From: Pedobacter chinensis
GTDB taxonomy: Bacteria > Bacteroidota > Bacteroidia > Sphingobacteriales > Sphingobacteriaceae
Length of the DNA: 64,000 bases
Direction: 5' to 3'
Assembly: GCF_003339865.1 (NCBI RefSeq)
Contig: NZ_QPKV01000014.1
Coordinates: 62,001-126,000 of the forward strand
Below the pieces are notes generated by a model, which was not told the DNA's origin, searched no databases, and saw nothing but the letters and a program-made list of their open reading frames with translations. The stretch's first letter is position 1. Every line of letters starts with the position of its first letter. Positions 53,032 through 61,367 of the stretch are shown piece after piece. Position numbers and translations under genes: made by a program.

Positions 53032-53661
53032 CTACCCACTCTTAAGAAAATCTCTAAACATGAGGTATGTTATCACAAAAAATGCAACACTAATAATCGT
53101 ATAACATAGCGTTTTGTATAGAGTAATCTTTTGAAAGTTAGAATTTAATATATAGGCGATCGTTGCTGCATTTAAAAGAAAGATGTTCAAAATTGCCGTA
53201 AAATTAAAATGACCAAAATATTCTGATACTGTATAAATATACAAGGTAGTTGCAAAATATTTAAAATAAACACTTCCAGCAAAGGTGTCATAAAAAAAGA
53301 TTAATATGCTTAAAAGCTCGATAATCCCAAAACAAACAATCAATTCTATAAAATTTTCCCAGAACGAACTCTTCCATCTTTTTTTAATTGCCATGAACAT
53401 CAGTATTATTAGTACATACCGAATTCTAAGCATCAAGAAACAGATTATAATTTCAAGACTGTTCAATCCTGTGGGAAGACCGTTCTTGCAATACCTGGCA
53501 ACGAAAAAGATTTTAGCTGGAATATGAAATATCAAACTTAATATAAGTTTGATCGATGTGAAAATACAAATGTATATTGGATAAGAAAAGACTCCAATTG
53601 GAGCCTTTTCTTTAATGGTTCTAAAATAAAAGAAAGTAAATATTTTTGAATTAGAACGCAT
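53032..53661 (-). CDS. Hypothetical membrane protein, about six helices
   Basis: A 209-residue protein dominated by hydrophobic helices (about residues 20-45, 70-92, 105-125, 130-150, 155-172 and 182-202), rich in Ile, Phe and Tyr. The N-terminus is positively charged (MRSNSKIFTFFYFRTIKEK). No motif is recognised. It sits six bases behind the 41-residue ORF at 53668, suggesting one transcript, with a further disrupted small frame upstream. The very low GC content (mostly A/T codons) stands out from the neighbours and suggests an accessory gene. Confidence 0.6.
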   Translation of the reverse strand: MRSNSKIFTFFYFRTIKEKAPIGVFSYPIYICIFTSIKLILSLIFHIPAKIFFVARYCKNGLPTGLNSLEIIICFLMLRIRYVLIILMFMAIKKRWKSSFWENFIELIVCFGIIELLSILIFFYDTFAGSVYFKYFATTLYIYTVSEYFGHFNFTAILNIFLLNAATIAYILNSNFQKITLYKTLCYTIISVAFFVITYLMFRDFLKSG

Positions 53662-53667
53662 AAGATA

Positions 53668-53793
53668 TTATTTCATAGAAGCGATCACTTCTTTTTTATT
53701 TTTACCTGTAAAAGTCAACATGTCATGTTCAATATCAGCGAAGATATTCAGAAGGCTTTCATTTTTTGTTCTTGATCTGTAATAGTTTAACAT
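53668..53793 (-). CDS. Small ORF, 41 residues, upstream of the membrane protein
   Basis: An ATG at 53793 opens MLNYYRSRTKNESLLNIFAD, then IEHDMLTFTGKNKKEVIASM, ending in TAA at 53668, six bases before the next gene's ATG. Composition is protein-like and charged, with no signal peptide, double-Gly leader or Cys. It may be a small gene translated with the membrane protein, or the fragment of a longer gene. I do not recognise it. Confidence 0.4.
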   Translation of the reverse strand: MLNYYRSRTKNESLLNIFADIEHDMLTFTGKNKKEVIASMK

Positions 53794-53808
53794 CTTATCA
53801 AACCTATT

Positions 53809-53962
53809 TTATCTTAAAATCATATAATTGACACAAAATAATGCAGCAGTATTAGCTAATGAACCCCATAGAAAGGTTACTAAGCTTAACTCTGCTGATA
53901 CAGCATATGTTTCATGCTATCAGCTTGGAAATTCTCCATTGCTCAGTTCCCAATTTTTTCAT
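53809..53962 (-). pseudogene. Possible frameshifted 50-residue ORF
   Basis: An ATG at 53962 opens MKKLGTEQWRISKLIA and stops at TGA (53912-53914). In another frame, from about 53916, the sequence reads HETYAVSAELSLVTFLWG, then SLANTAALFCVNYMIL, ending at TAA 53809. Skipping one base near 53917 would join the two into a 50-residue peptide with one membrane-like helix. It stops 15 bases before the ATG of the 41-residue ORF. This is either a single-base disruption, programmed frameshift, or coincidence. Confidence 0.25.
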
Positions 53963-54100
53963 TTTGTTTAAATTTTAAGTTAAAAAATAATTCATTTCAT
54001 CACTCGCGAAGCAATAACCAAACTTATTTTCTTAAAACAAATATTCCTAAACGCTATATGTTTAAATTATAGGCCACACGTTTAAAAAATGATATGAACC

Positions 54101-54131
54101 TTTATGCATGTTAAATATTTTTATAGTTTTG
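54101..54131 (+). promoter_or_regulatory. Promoter of the XRE regulator
   Basis: TTTA (54101-54104), 19 bases, then TAGTTTTG (54124-54131) fits the Bacteroidota two-box promoter. The predicted start of transcription is about 25 bases before the ATG at 54161. Confidence 0.45.
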
Positions 54132-54160
54132 CAAAATCTATTAACGTTCCAATTCATCCC

Positions 54161-54397
54161 ATGGAGCAAAAACGTATTATTGCCATGGATGAAAAAACTT
54201 TAAAAAAGATTTCTGATAAAATCAGATCAAAAAGAATAGAGATGGGCTATAGCCAGGAGTATATGGCCAATCAGTTAGGGATTTCTCAAAATGTTTATTC
54301 GCAAAACGAAAGAAACATTGCCAGTGTTCCCTTTTCAAGAGTTTTAAAAATGACAGCAATATTGAATATATCATTTGTTCAGTTAATGAACATTTAA
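54161..54397 (+). CDS. XRE family helix-turn-helix regulator
   Basis: A 78-residue DNA-binding protein made almost only of an HTH domain: KISDKIRSKRIEMGYSQEYM (helix 1-2), ANQLGISQNVYSQNERN (recognition helix) and FSRVLKMTAILNISFVQLM. The start at 54161 (MEQKRII) follows a plausible promoter; upstream in-frame codons to 54104 would overlap the promoter. Its stop overlaps the stop of the opposite-strand small protein at 54394 (TTAA). It faces away from the small-ORF/membrane-protein group, of which it may be the regulator. Confidence 0.85.
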   Translation: MEQKRIIAMDEKTLKKISDKIRSKRIEMGYSQEYMANQLGISQNVYSQNERNIASVPFSRVLKMTAILNISFVQLMNI

Positions 54398-54522
54398 TTT
54401 TTCCGCCTAAACTTTCTGGAGAGTAAAAAAATAATGATCGCAGCGCCAAAAGCCAGGCCCAGATAAATTCCATCTTTAAAATTTTCTCCTTTTGTAGCCT
54501 GTAAGATAATTACAATCATCAT
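54394..54522 (-). CDS. Small membrane protein, 42 residues, third gene of the capA operon
   Basis: An ATG at 54522 overlaps the TGA of the gene at 54519 (ATGA), and the frame reads MMIVIILQATKGENFKDGI, then YLGLAFGAAIIIFLLSRKFR, ending in TAA at 54394. One membrane helix (YLGLAFGAAIIIFLLS) with a basic tail is clear. Translational coupling to the preceding small membrane protein makes it likely to be real. Function is unknown. Confidence 0.6.
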   Translation of the reverse strand: MMIVIILQATKGENFKDGIYLGLAFGAAIIIFLLSRKFRRKN

Positions 54523-54701
54523 GATTTTTTCTTGTGTTTAATGATCTGATACTGACTAAAAGCCACTAAACAACCGGCTAAAATTATAATTCCGGCTGAT
54601 AAAAGATTTTTTGGGTTTTGATTAATGTAATATGCTGCCACTAAAACTAAAACCGCAGCCGCTATGCCAATGATATAGTGAATGAATAATCCTTTTTTCA
54701 T
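54519..54701 (-). CDS. Small two-helix membrane protein, second gene of the capA operon
   Basis: A 60-residue protein with two helices (about residues 8-25, YIIGIAAAVLVLVAAYYI, and 34-50, LSAGIIILAGCLVAFSQ) and a lysine-rich end (IIKHKKKS). It starts two bases after the capA-like gene stops and its own stop overlaps the next ATG. It is not recognised, but the tight packing indicates a three-gene operon. Confidence 0.75.
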   Translation of the reverse strand: MKKGLFIHYIIGIAAAVLVLVAAYYINQNPKNLLSAGIIILAGCLVAFSQYQIIKHKKKS

Positions 54702-54703
54702 AA

Positions 54704-55801
54704 CTAATTTTTTAAGGTAATGCTATTGTTCTCAAACTTTAGCTGGTGGCCCACAAAATCCAGGTTGGTTAATGCTTCCATGCGTTTAAAAGCACTATGA
54801 TTTTCATCAATGGTTAAACGGTTTATTTTATCCTGTTTAACCGAAACCACATCCGCATAAAGGAAATCGCCATTAGCATTGATCTTCAGCTGTAATAACG
54901 GGGCAAAGCCATTCCAACCTTTCAGGCTAAACATTCCATAAGTACAAAAATTGCCTAAGCTGTAGGCTATAAACTTATTTTTATAAACCTCTACCGCTCG
55001 TGTTACATGAGGTCCGTGCCCCAAAACCACATCTGCTCCTGCATCAATTACAGCATGAGCAAAAGCATAAACATTCCCCCGGTTTTCTTTGTAAAAAATC
55101 TCATTCTTTCTCGGAACATGTTCAAACTTTGCGCCTTCACCTCCACCATGAAAGGATACAATTACAATGTCTGCCTCTGCTTTTAATCTTGTTACCAGTG
55201 CTTTTGCACTATCAATTTTGTTAATCGAAACCGTGTTTTCATTTGGTGCAAAGGCACAAAAAGCATACTTTACGTTATCCTTTTCAAATATTTCGAAAGG
55301 CTTATTTAGCTGTCCCGCATAATGAATTTGCAATGAATCTAAAATACGGGCAGTGTTTTTTCGTCCCCTTGAATCGAAATCACCAACATGATTATTGGCA
55401 ATGCTCAATACATTAAAACCTGCTTTTTTATAGATTCCGGCATAGCGTTCGGGCATCCTGAAAGCGTAGCAGCTATTGGGATCAACCCCTTTACATTTTG
55501 TAGAATTACCAGAGTTTAAAAAACAACCTTCTAAATTCCCAAACACAATATCGCCTTTTAACAAACTATCAACAGCCTGAAAACTATTTATGGCATCGTC
55601 AGGTGGTAAATTAACTGTCGATGGAAAAGCTGAACCCAACATCAGATCGCCCACAGCGGTTATGGTTATTGTGTCCTTTGTTTTTATAATAGTGGTATCT
55701 TGTTTAACAGCGGGAATAATAACCTGGGCGTTATTACTGGTGCAGCTAAAAAATGCAATAATGCTGAAGAATGATAAAATTATGCTGTTGATAAACTTCA
55801 T
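54704..55801 (-). CDS. CapA family protein, lipoprotein
   Basis: A 365-residue lipoprotein: signal IILSFFSIIAFFSC with a lipobox. The metallophosphatase-like CapA fold (PF09587) shows AVGDLMLGSAF (metal site), IVFGNLEGCF, VLSIANNHVGDFDSRG (Asn-His), VSFHGGGEG and VVLGHGPHVTRAVE (His). Named after PgsA/CapA of poly-gamma-glutamate synthesis, most family members occur outside such loci and their reaction is unknown. No capB or capC homologue is present. Two tiny membrane proteins follow in the operon. Confidence 0.92.
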   Translation of the reverse strand: MKFINSIILSFFSIIAFFSCTSNNAQVIIPAVKQDTTIIKTKDTITITAVGDLMLGSAFPSTVNLPPDDAINSFQAVDSLLKGDIVFGNLEGCFLNSGNSTKCKGVDPNSCYAFRMPERYAGIYKKAGFNVLSIANNHVGDFDSRGRKNTARILDSLQIHYAGQLNKPFEIFEKDNVKYAFCAFAPNENTVSINKIDSAKALVTRLKAEADIVIVSFHGGGEGAKFEHVPRKNEIFYKENRGNVYAFAHAVIDAGADVVLGHGPHVTRAVEVYKNKFIAYSLGNFCTYGMFSLKGWNGFAPLLQLKINANGDFLYADVVSVKQDKINRLTIDENHSAFKRMEALTNLDFVGHQLKFENNSITLKN

Positions 55802-55925
55802 AAAACTAATTTATTTACCCCCCTTATGCAATCCTCAAATTTATGGATTGGCACCCATCGCTTTAGATCTCTGAAATAAATTCAGGATGACGAATGTGTA
55901 GAGCAGGTTGCACATATTATAAAAA

Positions 55926-55960
55926 AAATCCTCCAGAATTTCTTCAGGAGGATTATATTT
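55926..55960 (-). terminator. Intrinsic terminator of the NlpC/P60 gene
   Basis: Arms AATCCTCCAGAA and TTCAGGAGGATT (TTTC loop) form a stem of about 11 base pairs about 50 bases after the NlpC/P60 stop; the minus-strand side is followed by a T-run (complement of AAAAAA). Confidence 0.75.
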
Positions 55961-56001
55961 TATCTTTACCGTTAACGGAAACCAGTTAATCGCAAACTGA
56001 A

Positions 56002-56559
56002 TTATTCTACTGTAAATTCTTTCTTAAACGATTCCAATACTCTACCACCCTTATAAAAATAGCGGCTGTAGTAAGGCTCATTTAAGTTGCTGATCACTAC
56101 GCCACGAGAACTGGATGCGTGCGCAAATCTATTATCGCCTAAGTAAATGCCTACATGAGAAATACTTCTGCTTTTTATCTTGAAGAAAACCAAATCACCC
56201 TCTTTTAAATCTTCCTTGGATAATGGATCTACCATGCTAAAAATATCGCGGGAATTTCTTCTAATGGTAGTGTTGAAAACTTTATCATAAATTGCTTTAG
56301 TGAAAGCTGAACAATCAATCCCTCTTTTGCTTGATCCACCGTAGCTGTAAGGGGTTCCGATCCATTCGTAAATAAACTTGTATAGTTTTAAATTTGAAGT
56401 CGCATCTACGGCAACACCCATCACTTGCGAAAAGTATTGAGATGCTAAGTTGTCGGGATCATTTAATTCTTTACCAGATTCTTTTGTTTTTGTTTGCGCA
56501 AATGCGGCTGAGAACGTGCAAATAGCGATTAGGGATGAAAACAAAAATTTTTTAATCAT
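56002..56559 (-). CDS. NlpC/P60 (C40) family cell-wall hydrolase
   Basis: A 185-residue secreted peptidase with a signal peptide (FLFSSLIAICTFSAAFAQ). The catalytic Cys is in YGGSSKRGIDCSAFTKAIY, the catalytic His in ISHVGIYLGDNRFAHASSSRG. It would cut the gamma-D-Glu to meso-DAP bond in stem peptides during wall growth or recycling. No SH3 or LysM domain is attached. A canonical promoter lies 60-100 bases upstream. Confidence 0.94.
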   Translation of the reverse strand: MIKKFLFSSLIAICTFSAAFAQTKTKESGKELNDPDNLASQYFSQVMGVAVDATSNLKLYKFIYEWIGTPYSYGGSSKRGIDCSAFTKAIYDKVFNTTIRRNSRDIFSMVDPLSKEDLKEGDLVFFKIKSRSISHVGIYLGDNRFAHASSSRGVVISNLNEPYYSRYFYKGGRVLESFKKEFTVE

Positions 56560-56627
56560 GTTATACAGTTATGTTTGGGTATTCACTTACACAGTAACGT
56601 AAACCACATGGGCTTATTGTTGGTTGC

Positions 56628-56659
56628 CAAAAGTATTAATTATACAAATGTTATCCAAA
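56628..56659 (-). promoter_or_regulatory. Canonical Bacteroidota promoter for the NlpC/P60 gene
   Basis: On the minus strand TTTG (56656-56659), 20 bases, then TACTTTTG (56628-56635) matches the -33/-7 consensus exactly. The predicted start is near 56622, giving a 5' leader of about 60 bases before the ATG at 56559. Confidence 0.6.
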
Positions 56660-57321
56660 TGTTAACTGTTAAAAAGTAAAAGTTATTAACATTTTAACCT
56701 TCTGGTGGGTTTGTAAGCTGATTTATAGAAAGTGATTTTGATTATCCTGAATTAAAAATCAGGTTGATATAATAATACTCGATTTTAGAATAAATTTCTT
56801 GATCTCTTCCGTTTCTACAATTTATCCTATTGTTTATACCTCTATAACTGATTAACCATGATTCACAATGGCAAACTTTTTTGCCCAATTTCATTTGGAC
56901 TTTAGACGGCTTTTGGTCGGATGGAATTGTCAGGAGTCCGAACCAAGTCCGAATCAAATGCGTCTTAAGTGTGTCGGAAGCGTTAATAGCCCTATACTAA
57001 AATGATACTTTAACATAAACATGGATAAATGATCATGCAAAGTTTATGGTCGTAATTCAGGAATATTTAAATTAGGGCTAAATATGGTTTTACAAAATTA
57101 AATTTCACAATAAATTAAATAGATAATTTGATAAACGGCGAAGTTTAAAATCTATAAAATCAAGGTTCTCATTCAAATTCACAGTATGAAACTTATTTGA
57201 TTGTAAAACAACTGTTAAAACTACAGTTAAGTTAAAATGCATGATGATTTTACACTAAAAAGTGCCAAAAATTACAATAAAAAAATTAGATTTGCTGTCG
57301 CAAAAAAACAAATACCCTAAA
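56660..57321. other. Long intergenic region upstream of pdhA, no confident gene
   Basis: About 660 bases between the NlpC/P60 promoter and pdhA. Both strands have short open stretches (a 71-codon minus-strand frame at 56742-56957 and a 45-codon plus-strand one near 56870), but neither has a ribosome-binding site or recognisable product. The part near 57000-57320 is very AT-rich and should hold the pdhA promoter. Confidence 0.4.
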
Positions 57322-58317
57322 ATGAGTGCAGTAGAAATAAATAAAGATACTTGGTTGAAGTGGTTCGAATCGATGTTGCTGATGCGCAAATTCGAAGAGA
57401 AAACCGGCCAGTTATACGGACAACAAAAAATACGTGGCTTTTGTCATTTATATATTGGACAAGAGGCTGTAGTTGCAGGTGCTATATCTGCAATGCAAAA
57501 AGGCGATTCAATGATTACTACTTACCGTGATCACGCTCATGCTTTAGCTTTAGGTGTAAGTGCCGACAGCATCATGGCAGAAATGTATGGTAAAGCTACT
57601 GGTTGCTCTAAAGGAAAAGGCGGTTCAATGCACATGTTTAGCAAAGAGCATAACTTTTATGGTGGCCACGCCATTGTTGGAGGTCAGATTCCACTTGGTG
57701 CAGGTGTTGCTTTTGCAGAAAAATATAAAGGAACAGACAATGTTAATATTTGTTATATGGGCGATGGTGCTGTACGCCAGGGTGCATTAAACGAAACTTT
57801 TAACATGGCCATGCTTTGGAAGTTGCCTGTAGTTTTTGTTTGCGAAAACAATGGTTATGCAATGGGTACTTCAGTACAACGTACAACAAACATGACTGAT
57901 ATATATAAAATTGGTTTAGGTTTTGACATGCCATGCGCTCCTGTTGATGGCATGGACCCGGTTGCTGTTCATAACGCAATGGATGAAGCCATTCAACGTG
58001 CCCGTAAAGGTGAAGGACCAACCTTTCTGGAAATGAGAACTTACCGCTACCGTGGTCACTCTATGTCTGACCCTGCAAAATATCGTACCAAAGAAGAATT
58101 AGAAGATTATAAAGCAAAAGATCCTGTTGAGCATGCAAGAGAAACTATTCTTAAAGAAAAGTATGCAGATGAGGCCTGGATTGAAGAAGTAGAAGCTAAA
58201 GTTAAAGCTACTGTAGATCAGGCGGTAAAATTTGCAGAGGAATCTCCTTGGCCAGATGCATCAGAATTATACAAAGATGTATATGTGACAGAGAACTACC
58301 CTTACGTAATGGACTAA
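57322..58317 (+). CDS. pdhA: Pyruvate dehydrogenase E1 component, alpha subunit
   Basis: A 331-residue thiamine-diphosphate enzyme subunit. The family shows FEEKTGQLYGQQKIRGFCHL, ITTYRDHAHALALG, SKGKGGSMHMFS and the ThDP-binding motif GDGAVRQGALNETFNMA (GDG...N, near residue 155), then ENNGYAMGTSVQR. The phosphorylation-loop-like YRYRGHSMSDPAKYR is intact. It decarboxylates pyruvate and passes the acetyl group to E2. The ATG at 57322 gives the usual length; a GTG at 57262 is unlikely. The beta subunit is not next to it and must lie elsewhere, as in other Bacteroidota. Confidence 0.95.
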   Translation: MSAVEINKDTWLKWFESMLLMRKFEEKTGQLYGQQKIRGFCHLYIGQEAVVAGAISAMQKGDSMITTYRDHAHALALGVSADSIMAEMYGKATGCSKGKGGSMHMFSKEHNFYGGHAIVGGQIPLGAGVAFAEKYKGTDNVNICYMGDGAVRQGALNETFNMAMLWKLPVVFVCENNGYAMGTSVQRTTNMTDIYKIGLGFDMPCAPVDGMDPVAVHNAMDEAIQRARKGEGPTFLEMRTYRYRGHSMSDPAKYRTKEELEDYKAKDPVEHARETILKEKYADEAWIEEVEAKVKATVDQAVKFAEESPWPDASELYKDVYVTENYPYVMD

Positions 58318-58347
58318 TATTATTAAGATTTCAATTAATTAGATATA

Positions 58348-60021
58348 ATGGCTGATGTAATTAAAATGCCCAAAATGAGCGACACCATGACCGAAGGGGT
58401 TTTGGCAAAGTGGCATAAAAAAGTGGGCGATAAAGTAAAAAGCGGCGATGTTTTGGCAGAAGTAGAAACTGACAAAGCAACAATGGATATGGAATCTTAT
58501 TGGGATGGTACTCTTTTATACGTAGGCGTAGAAGAAGGTCAGGCTGTTCCCGTTGATGCTATCATGGCCGTTATTGGTAAAGAAGGCGAAGATTACAAAG
58601 CAGCTCTTGAAGCTGAAAAAGGTGGTGCTGAAGCTGAAAGCGAAAAGCCGAAAGCTGAAAGTAAAGAAGAAACGCCAAAAGAAGAAGCTGCTCCTGCTCA
58701 AGGCGGTGGTTTAAGTGAGGAAGAATTAGCTGCTAAAGGTGTTACGGTAATTCGCATGCCTTTATTAAGCGATACAATGACAGAAGGCGTTATTGCTGAA
58801 TGGCATAAAAAAGTTGGTGATAAAGTTAAGGATGATGATGTTTTAGCTGATGTAGAAACCGATAAGGCAACTATGGAAGTGATGGGCTATGCAACTGGTA
58901 CTTTATTGCATATTGGTGTAGAAAAAGGCCAGGCAGCTAAAGTAAATGGAATTATCGCCATTGTTGGCCCTGAAGGAACTGATGTTAGTGGAATTTTAGC
59001 CGGAGGGTCTGCTCCAAAAACAGAAAGTCAGGAGTCGGCAAGTCCGAAGTCTGAAGATGCTCCAAAAACAACTGCTGATGCAGGTTCATCTGCTCCTGTT
59101 GCCGAAAGTTCATCTGATAGCCGCGTGAAAGCATCTCCTTTAGCCAAGAAGATTGCCAAAGATAAAGGAATCGATTTATCGCAGGTTGCAGGCAGTGCAG
59201 AAGGTGGCCGTATCATTAAGAAAGATATCGAAAACTTTAAACCTGCAGCGCAAGCTGAGAGCGGAAAGGCTAAAGCTGAAAGCGTAGCGACTACAGATAA
59301 AGCTGCCGCAGCACCTGTTATTCCAACTTATGTGGGCGAAGAGAAATTTACAGAGAAGCCTGTATCGCAAATGCGTAAGGTTATTGCCAAACGTTTAGGT
59401 GAAAGCTTATTTACTGCTCCACATTTCTACTTAACCATTAGTATTGATATGGATAATGCAATGAGTGCCCGTACGGCAATAAACACTGTTGCTCCAGTTA
59501 AGGTTTCTTTCAATGATATTGTAATTAAGGCTGTTGCTGTTGCATTAAAACAACACCCTGCTGTTAACTCATCATGGGGTGGAGATAAAATCAGATTTAA
59601 TGAACATACCAACATTGGTGTAGCTATAGCTGTTGAAGATGGCTTATTGGTGCCGGTTGTGCGTTTTGCTGATGGCAAATCTTTATCTCACATTTCTGCT
59701 GAGGTTAAAGAGTATGGTCAAAAAGCAAAAGCTAAAAAACTACAACCGTCGGATTGGGAAGGTTCTACTTTTACCGTTTCTAACTTAGGTATGTTTGGTA
59801 TTGATGAATTTACTTCAATTATCAATTCTCCTGATGGTGCAATTTTATCTGTAGGTGCAATTCAACAAATCCCTGTGGTTAAAAATGGTGCTGTTGTTCC
59901 TGGTAATATAATGAAACTGACTTTAGGTTGCGATCACCGTGTGGTTGATGGTGCAACCGGAGCCGCATTCTTGCAAACATTGAAAGGTTTATTGGAAGAG
60001 CCAATCAGATTATTAGCATAG
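58348..60021 (+). CDS. pdhC: Pyruvate dehydrogenase complex dihydrolipoamide acetyltransferase (E2)
   Basis: A 557-residue multidomain E2. Two lipoyl domains carry the lipoylated Lys in EVETDKATMDM (Lys43) and DVETDKATMEVM (near residue 175), each followed by Ala/Pro/Glu-rich linkers. The peripheral-subunit-binding domain is near residue 255 (ASPLAKKIAKDKGIDLSQV), and the catalytic domain holds LGCDHRVVDGATGA (His and Asp near residue 535). It moves acetyl groups to CoA and forms the core of the complex. It follows pdhA after 30 bases and ends in a strong terminator. Confidence 0.95.
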   Translation: MADVIKMPKMSDTMTEGVLAKWHKKVGDKVKSGDVLAEVETDKATMDMESYWDGTLLYVGVEEGQAVPVDAIMAVIGKEGEDYKAALEAEKGGAEAESEKPKAESKEETPKEEAAPAQGGGLSEEELAAKGVTVIRMPLLSDTMTEGVIAEWHKKVGDKVKDDDVLADVETDKATMEVMGYATGTLLHIGVEKGQAAKVNGIIAIVGPEGTDVSGILAGGSAPKTESQESASPKSEDAPKTTADAGSSAPVAESSSDSRVKASPLAKKIAKDKGIDLSQVAGSAEGGRIIKKDIENFKPAAQAESGKAKAESVATTDKAAAAPVIPTYVGEEKFTEKPVSQMRKVIAKRLGESLFTAPHFYLTISIDMDNAMSARTAINTVAPVKVSFNDIVIKAVAVALKQHPAVNSSWGGDKIRFNEHTNIGVAIAVEDGLLVPVVRFADGKSLSHISAEVKEYGQKAKAKKLQPSDWEGSTFTVSNLGMFGIDEFTSIINSPDGAILSVGAIQQIPVVKNGAVVPGNIMKLTLGCDHRVVDGATGAAFLQTLKGLLEEPIRLLA

Positions 60022-60073
60022 TCAGTTAACAGTTTGCAATTCTCAGTTTTTTGAGCTGATGAAACATCATATT

Positions 60074-60105
60074 AAGCCATTCCTGAAAAGGAGTGGCTTT
60101 TTGGT
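60074..60105 (+). terminator. Intrinsic terminator of the pdhA-E2 operon
   Basis: Arms AAGCCATTCCT and AGGAGTGGCTT (one G-U pair) with a GAAA loop, followed by TTTTGGTTTT, 52 bases after the E2 stop codon. Confidence 0.8.
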
Positions 60106-60125
60106 TTTATAAAATTAAATAAAAA

Positions 60126-60200
60126 ACGTGGGCCAATAATTAAAAAATTGACCCACGTTATGTGGCATGTGGACAAAAAAAGCTTAAATTGGCCCACGTA
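60126..60200. repeat. 75-base operator-like repeat, copy 1, upstream of fic
   Basis: Contains four GTGGGCCAAT-type half-sites in alternating orientation: ACGTGGGCCAAT (plus), ATTGACCCACGT (minus), CATGTGGACAAA (degenerate, plus) and TTGGCCCACGTA (minus). The first two form an 11-of-12 inverted repeat with an AATTAAAAA spacer. It ends 20 bases before the fic ATG, where it would overlap the promoter. The same block recurs at 61368-61442, downstream of the gene. Confidence 0.85.
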
Positions 60201-60220
60201 TTAATTTTATCAGACTATAA

Positions 60221-61351
60221 ATGGCTAAGCTACATCAAATACCATCATTGCCATTACAGCAAGATGTTGAAACAAAAACTGTGTTAAAAAGACTTAATGC
60301 GGTTCGTGCTGCACTAGCTGGATTAAATGGGGTAGCCGAAAGCATTCCAAATGAAAGGATAATATTGAATACGCTTTCATTACAGGAAGCAAAGGATAGT
60401 TCTGCCATAGAAAATATTGTCACTACACATGATGAGCTTTATACCAGTGATAGTATTACACGTCAGTTTACCAGTCTTGCAGCAAAAGAAGTTTATAATT
60501 ATGCTCAGGCACTTTTGGAAGGATTTAATCAGGTAAAAGAAAGTGGATTGATTACGATAAATCATATTCTTAAACTACAAGCTTTGCTTGAAGAGAATGA
60601 TGCTGGTTTTAGAAAAGTGCCAGGCACTGCTTTGAAGAATGACCAAACAGGTGTAACTGTATATACTCCGCCTCAGGAACTAGATAAAATTATTGATTTG
60701 ATGGGCAATCTTGAAGCATTTATTAATGATGGGGCACTCACGGATTTAGACCCAGTTGTGAAAATGGCAATTATTCATCATCAGTTTGAAAATATACATC
60801 CATTTTATGATGGAAATGGAAGAACTGGACGTATTATTAACATTCTTTATCTGGTAAAGGAGAATCTGCTTAAATTGCCCATACTTTATTTAAGTAGGTA
60901 TATCAACCAAAATAAAGCAACCTATTACCGCTTGCTGCAAGAAACAAGAGAAACCAATAATTGGGAACCTTGGATACTTTATATACTCGATGCTGTTGAA
61001 GAAACAGCATTACAAACTTCGTATATTATTAGGGAAATCAAAAAGCTTATGGTAATTCACAAGCAAAAAATTCGTTCCGAGCTACCAAAAATTTATTCAC
61101 AAGATTTAATTAATAGTTTGTTTAAACACCCATATACAAAAATCGAATTTATAAAGAATGATCTTCGAATAGCCAGAAAAACAGCAGGAAGACATCTTGA
61201 CCAACTTTGTGAAACGGGCTTGATCACAAAAAATAAGATTGGGAAAGAAAATTATTATTTCAATAATGACTTAATTGAGCTTCTAATTAATGTAAGTAGT
61301 TTAAAGAAAGAAGATGTTGAGCAAATTAATATCACAACAGAGCATATTTAA
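60221..61351 (+). CDS. Fic family AMPylase-type protein with C-terminal winged helix
   Basis: A 376-residue protein. The Fic motif IHPFYDGNGRTGR (His193) is intact, so nucleotidyl transfer, typically AMP from ATP, is likely. The inhibitory helix SSAIENI (Ser60 to Asn65, (S/T)xxxE(G/N)) lies upstream in the same chain, the class II arrangement that keeps the enzyme off. Residues about 300-360 form a winged helix-like region (TKIEFIKNDLRIARKTAGRH, LDQLCETGLI) that may bind DNA. The 75-base repeats on both sides fit a self-regulating gene or a mobile cassette. Base composition is more AT-rich than its neighbours. Confidence 0.92.
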   Translation: MAKLHQIPSLPLQQDVETKTVLKRLNAVRAALAGLNGVAESIPNERIILNTLSLQEAKDSSAIENIVTTHDELYTSDSITRQFTSLAAKEVYNYAQALLEGFNQVKESGLITINHILKLQALLEENDAGFRKVPGTALKNDQTGVTVYTPPQELDKIIDLMGNLEAFINDGALTDLDPVVKMAIIHHQFENIHPFYDGNGRTGRIINILYLVKENLLKLPILYLSRYINQNKATYYRLLQETRETNNWEPWILYILDAVEETALQTSYIIREIKKLMVIHKQKIRSELPKIYSQDLINSLFKHPYTKIEFIKNDLRIARKTAGRHLDQLCETGLITKNKIGKENYYFNNDLIELLINVSSLKKEDVEQINITTEHI

Positions 61352-61367
61352 AGTTTAAATGAAAACA

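Noticed and set aside
54222..54473. Antisense 83-codon ORF over the XRE gene
   Set aside because: It overlaps the XRE helix-turn-helix gene in antisense. The better supported minus-strand gene here is the coupled 42-residue one at 54394-54522.
56742..56957. Minus-strand 71-codon open frame as a gene
   Set aside because: No ribosome-binding site, no recognisable composition, and it lies in a long promoter-containing spacer.
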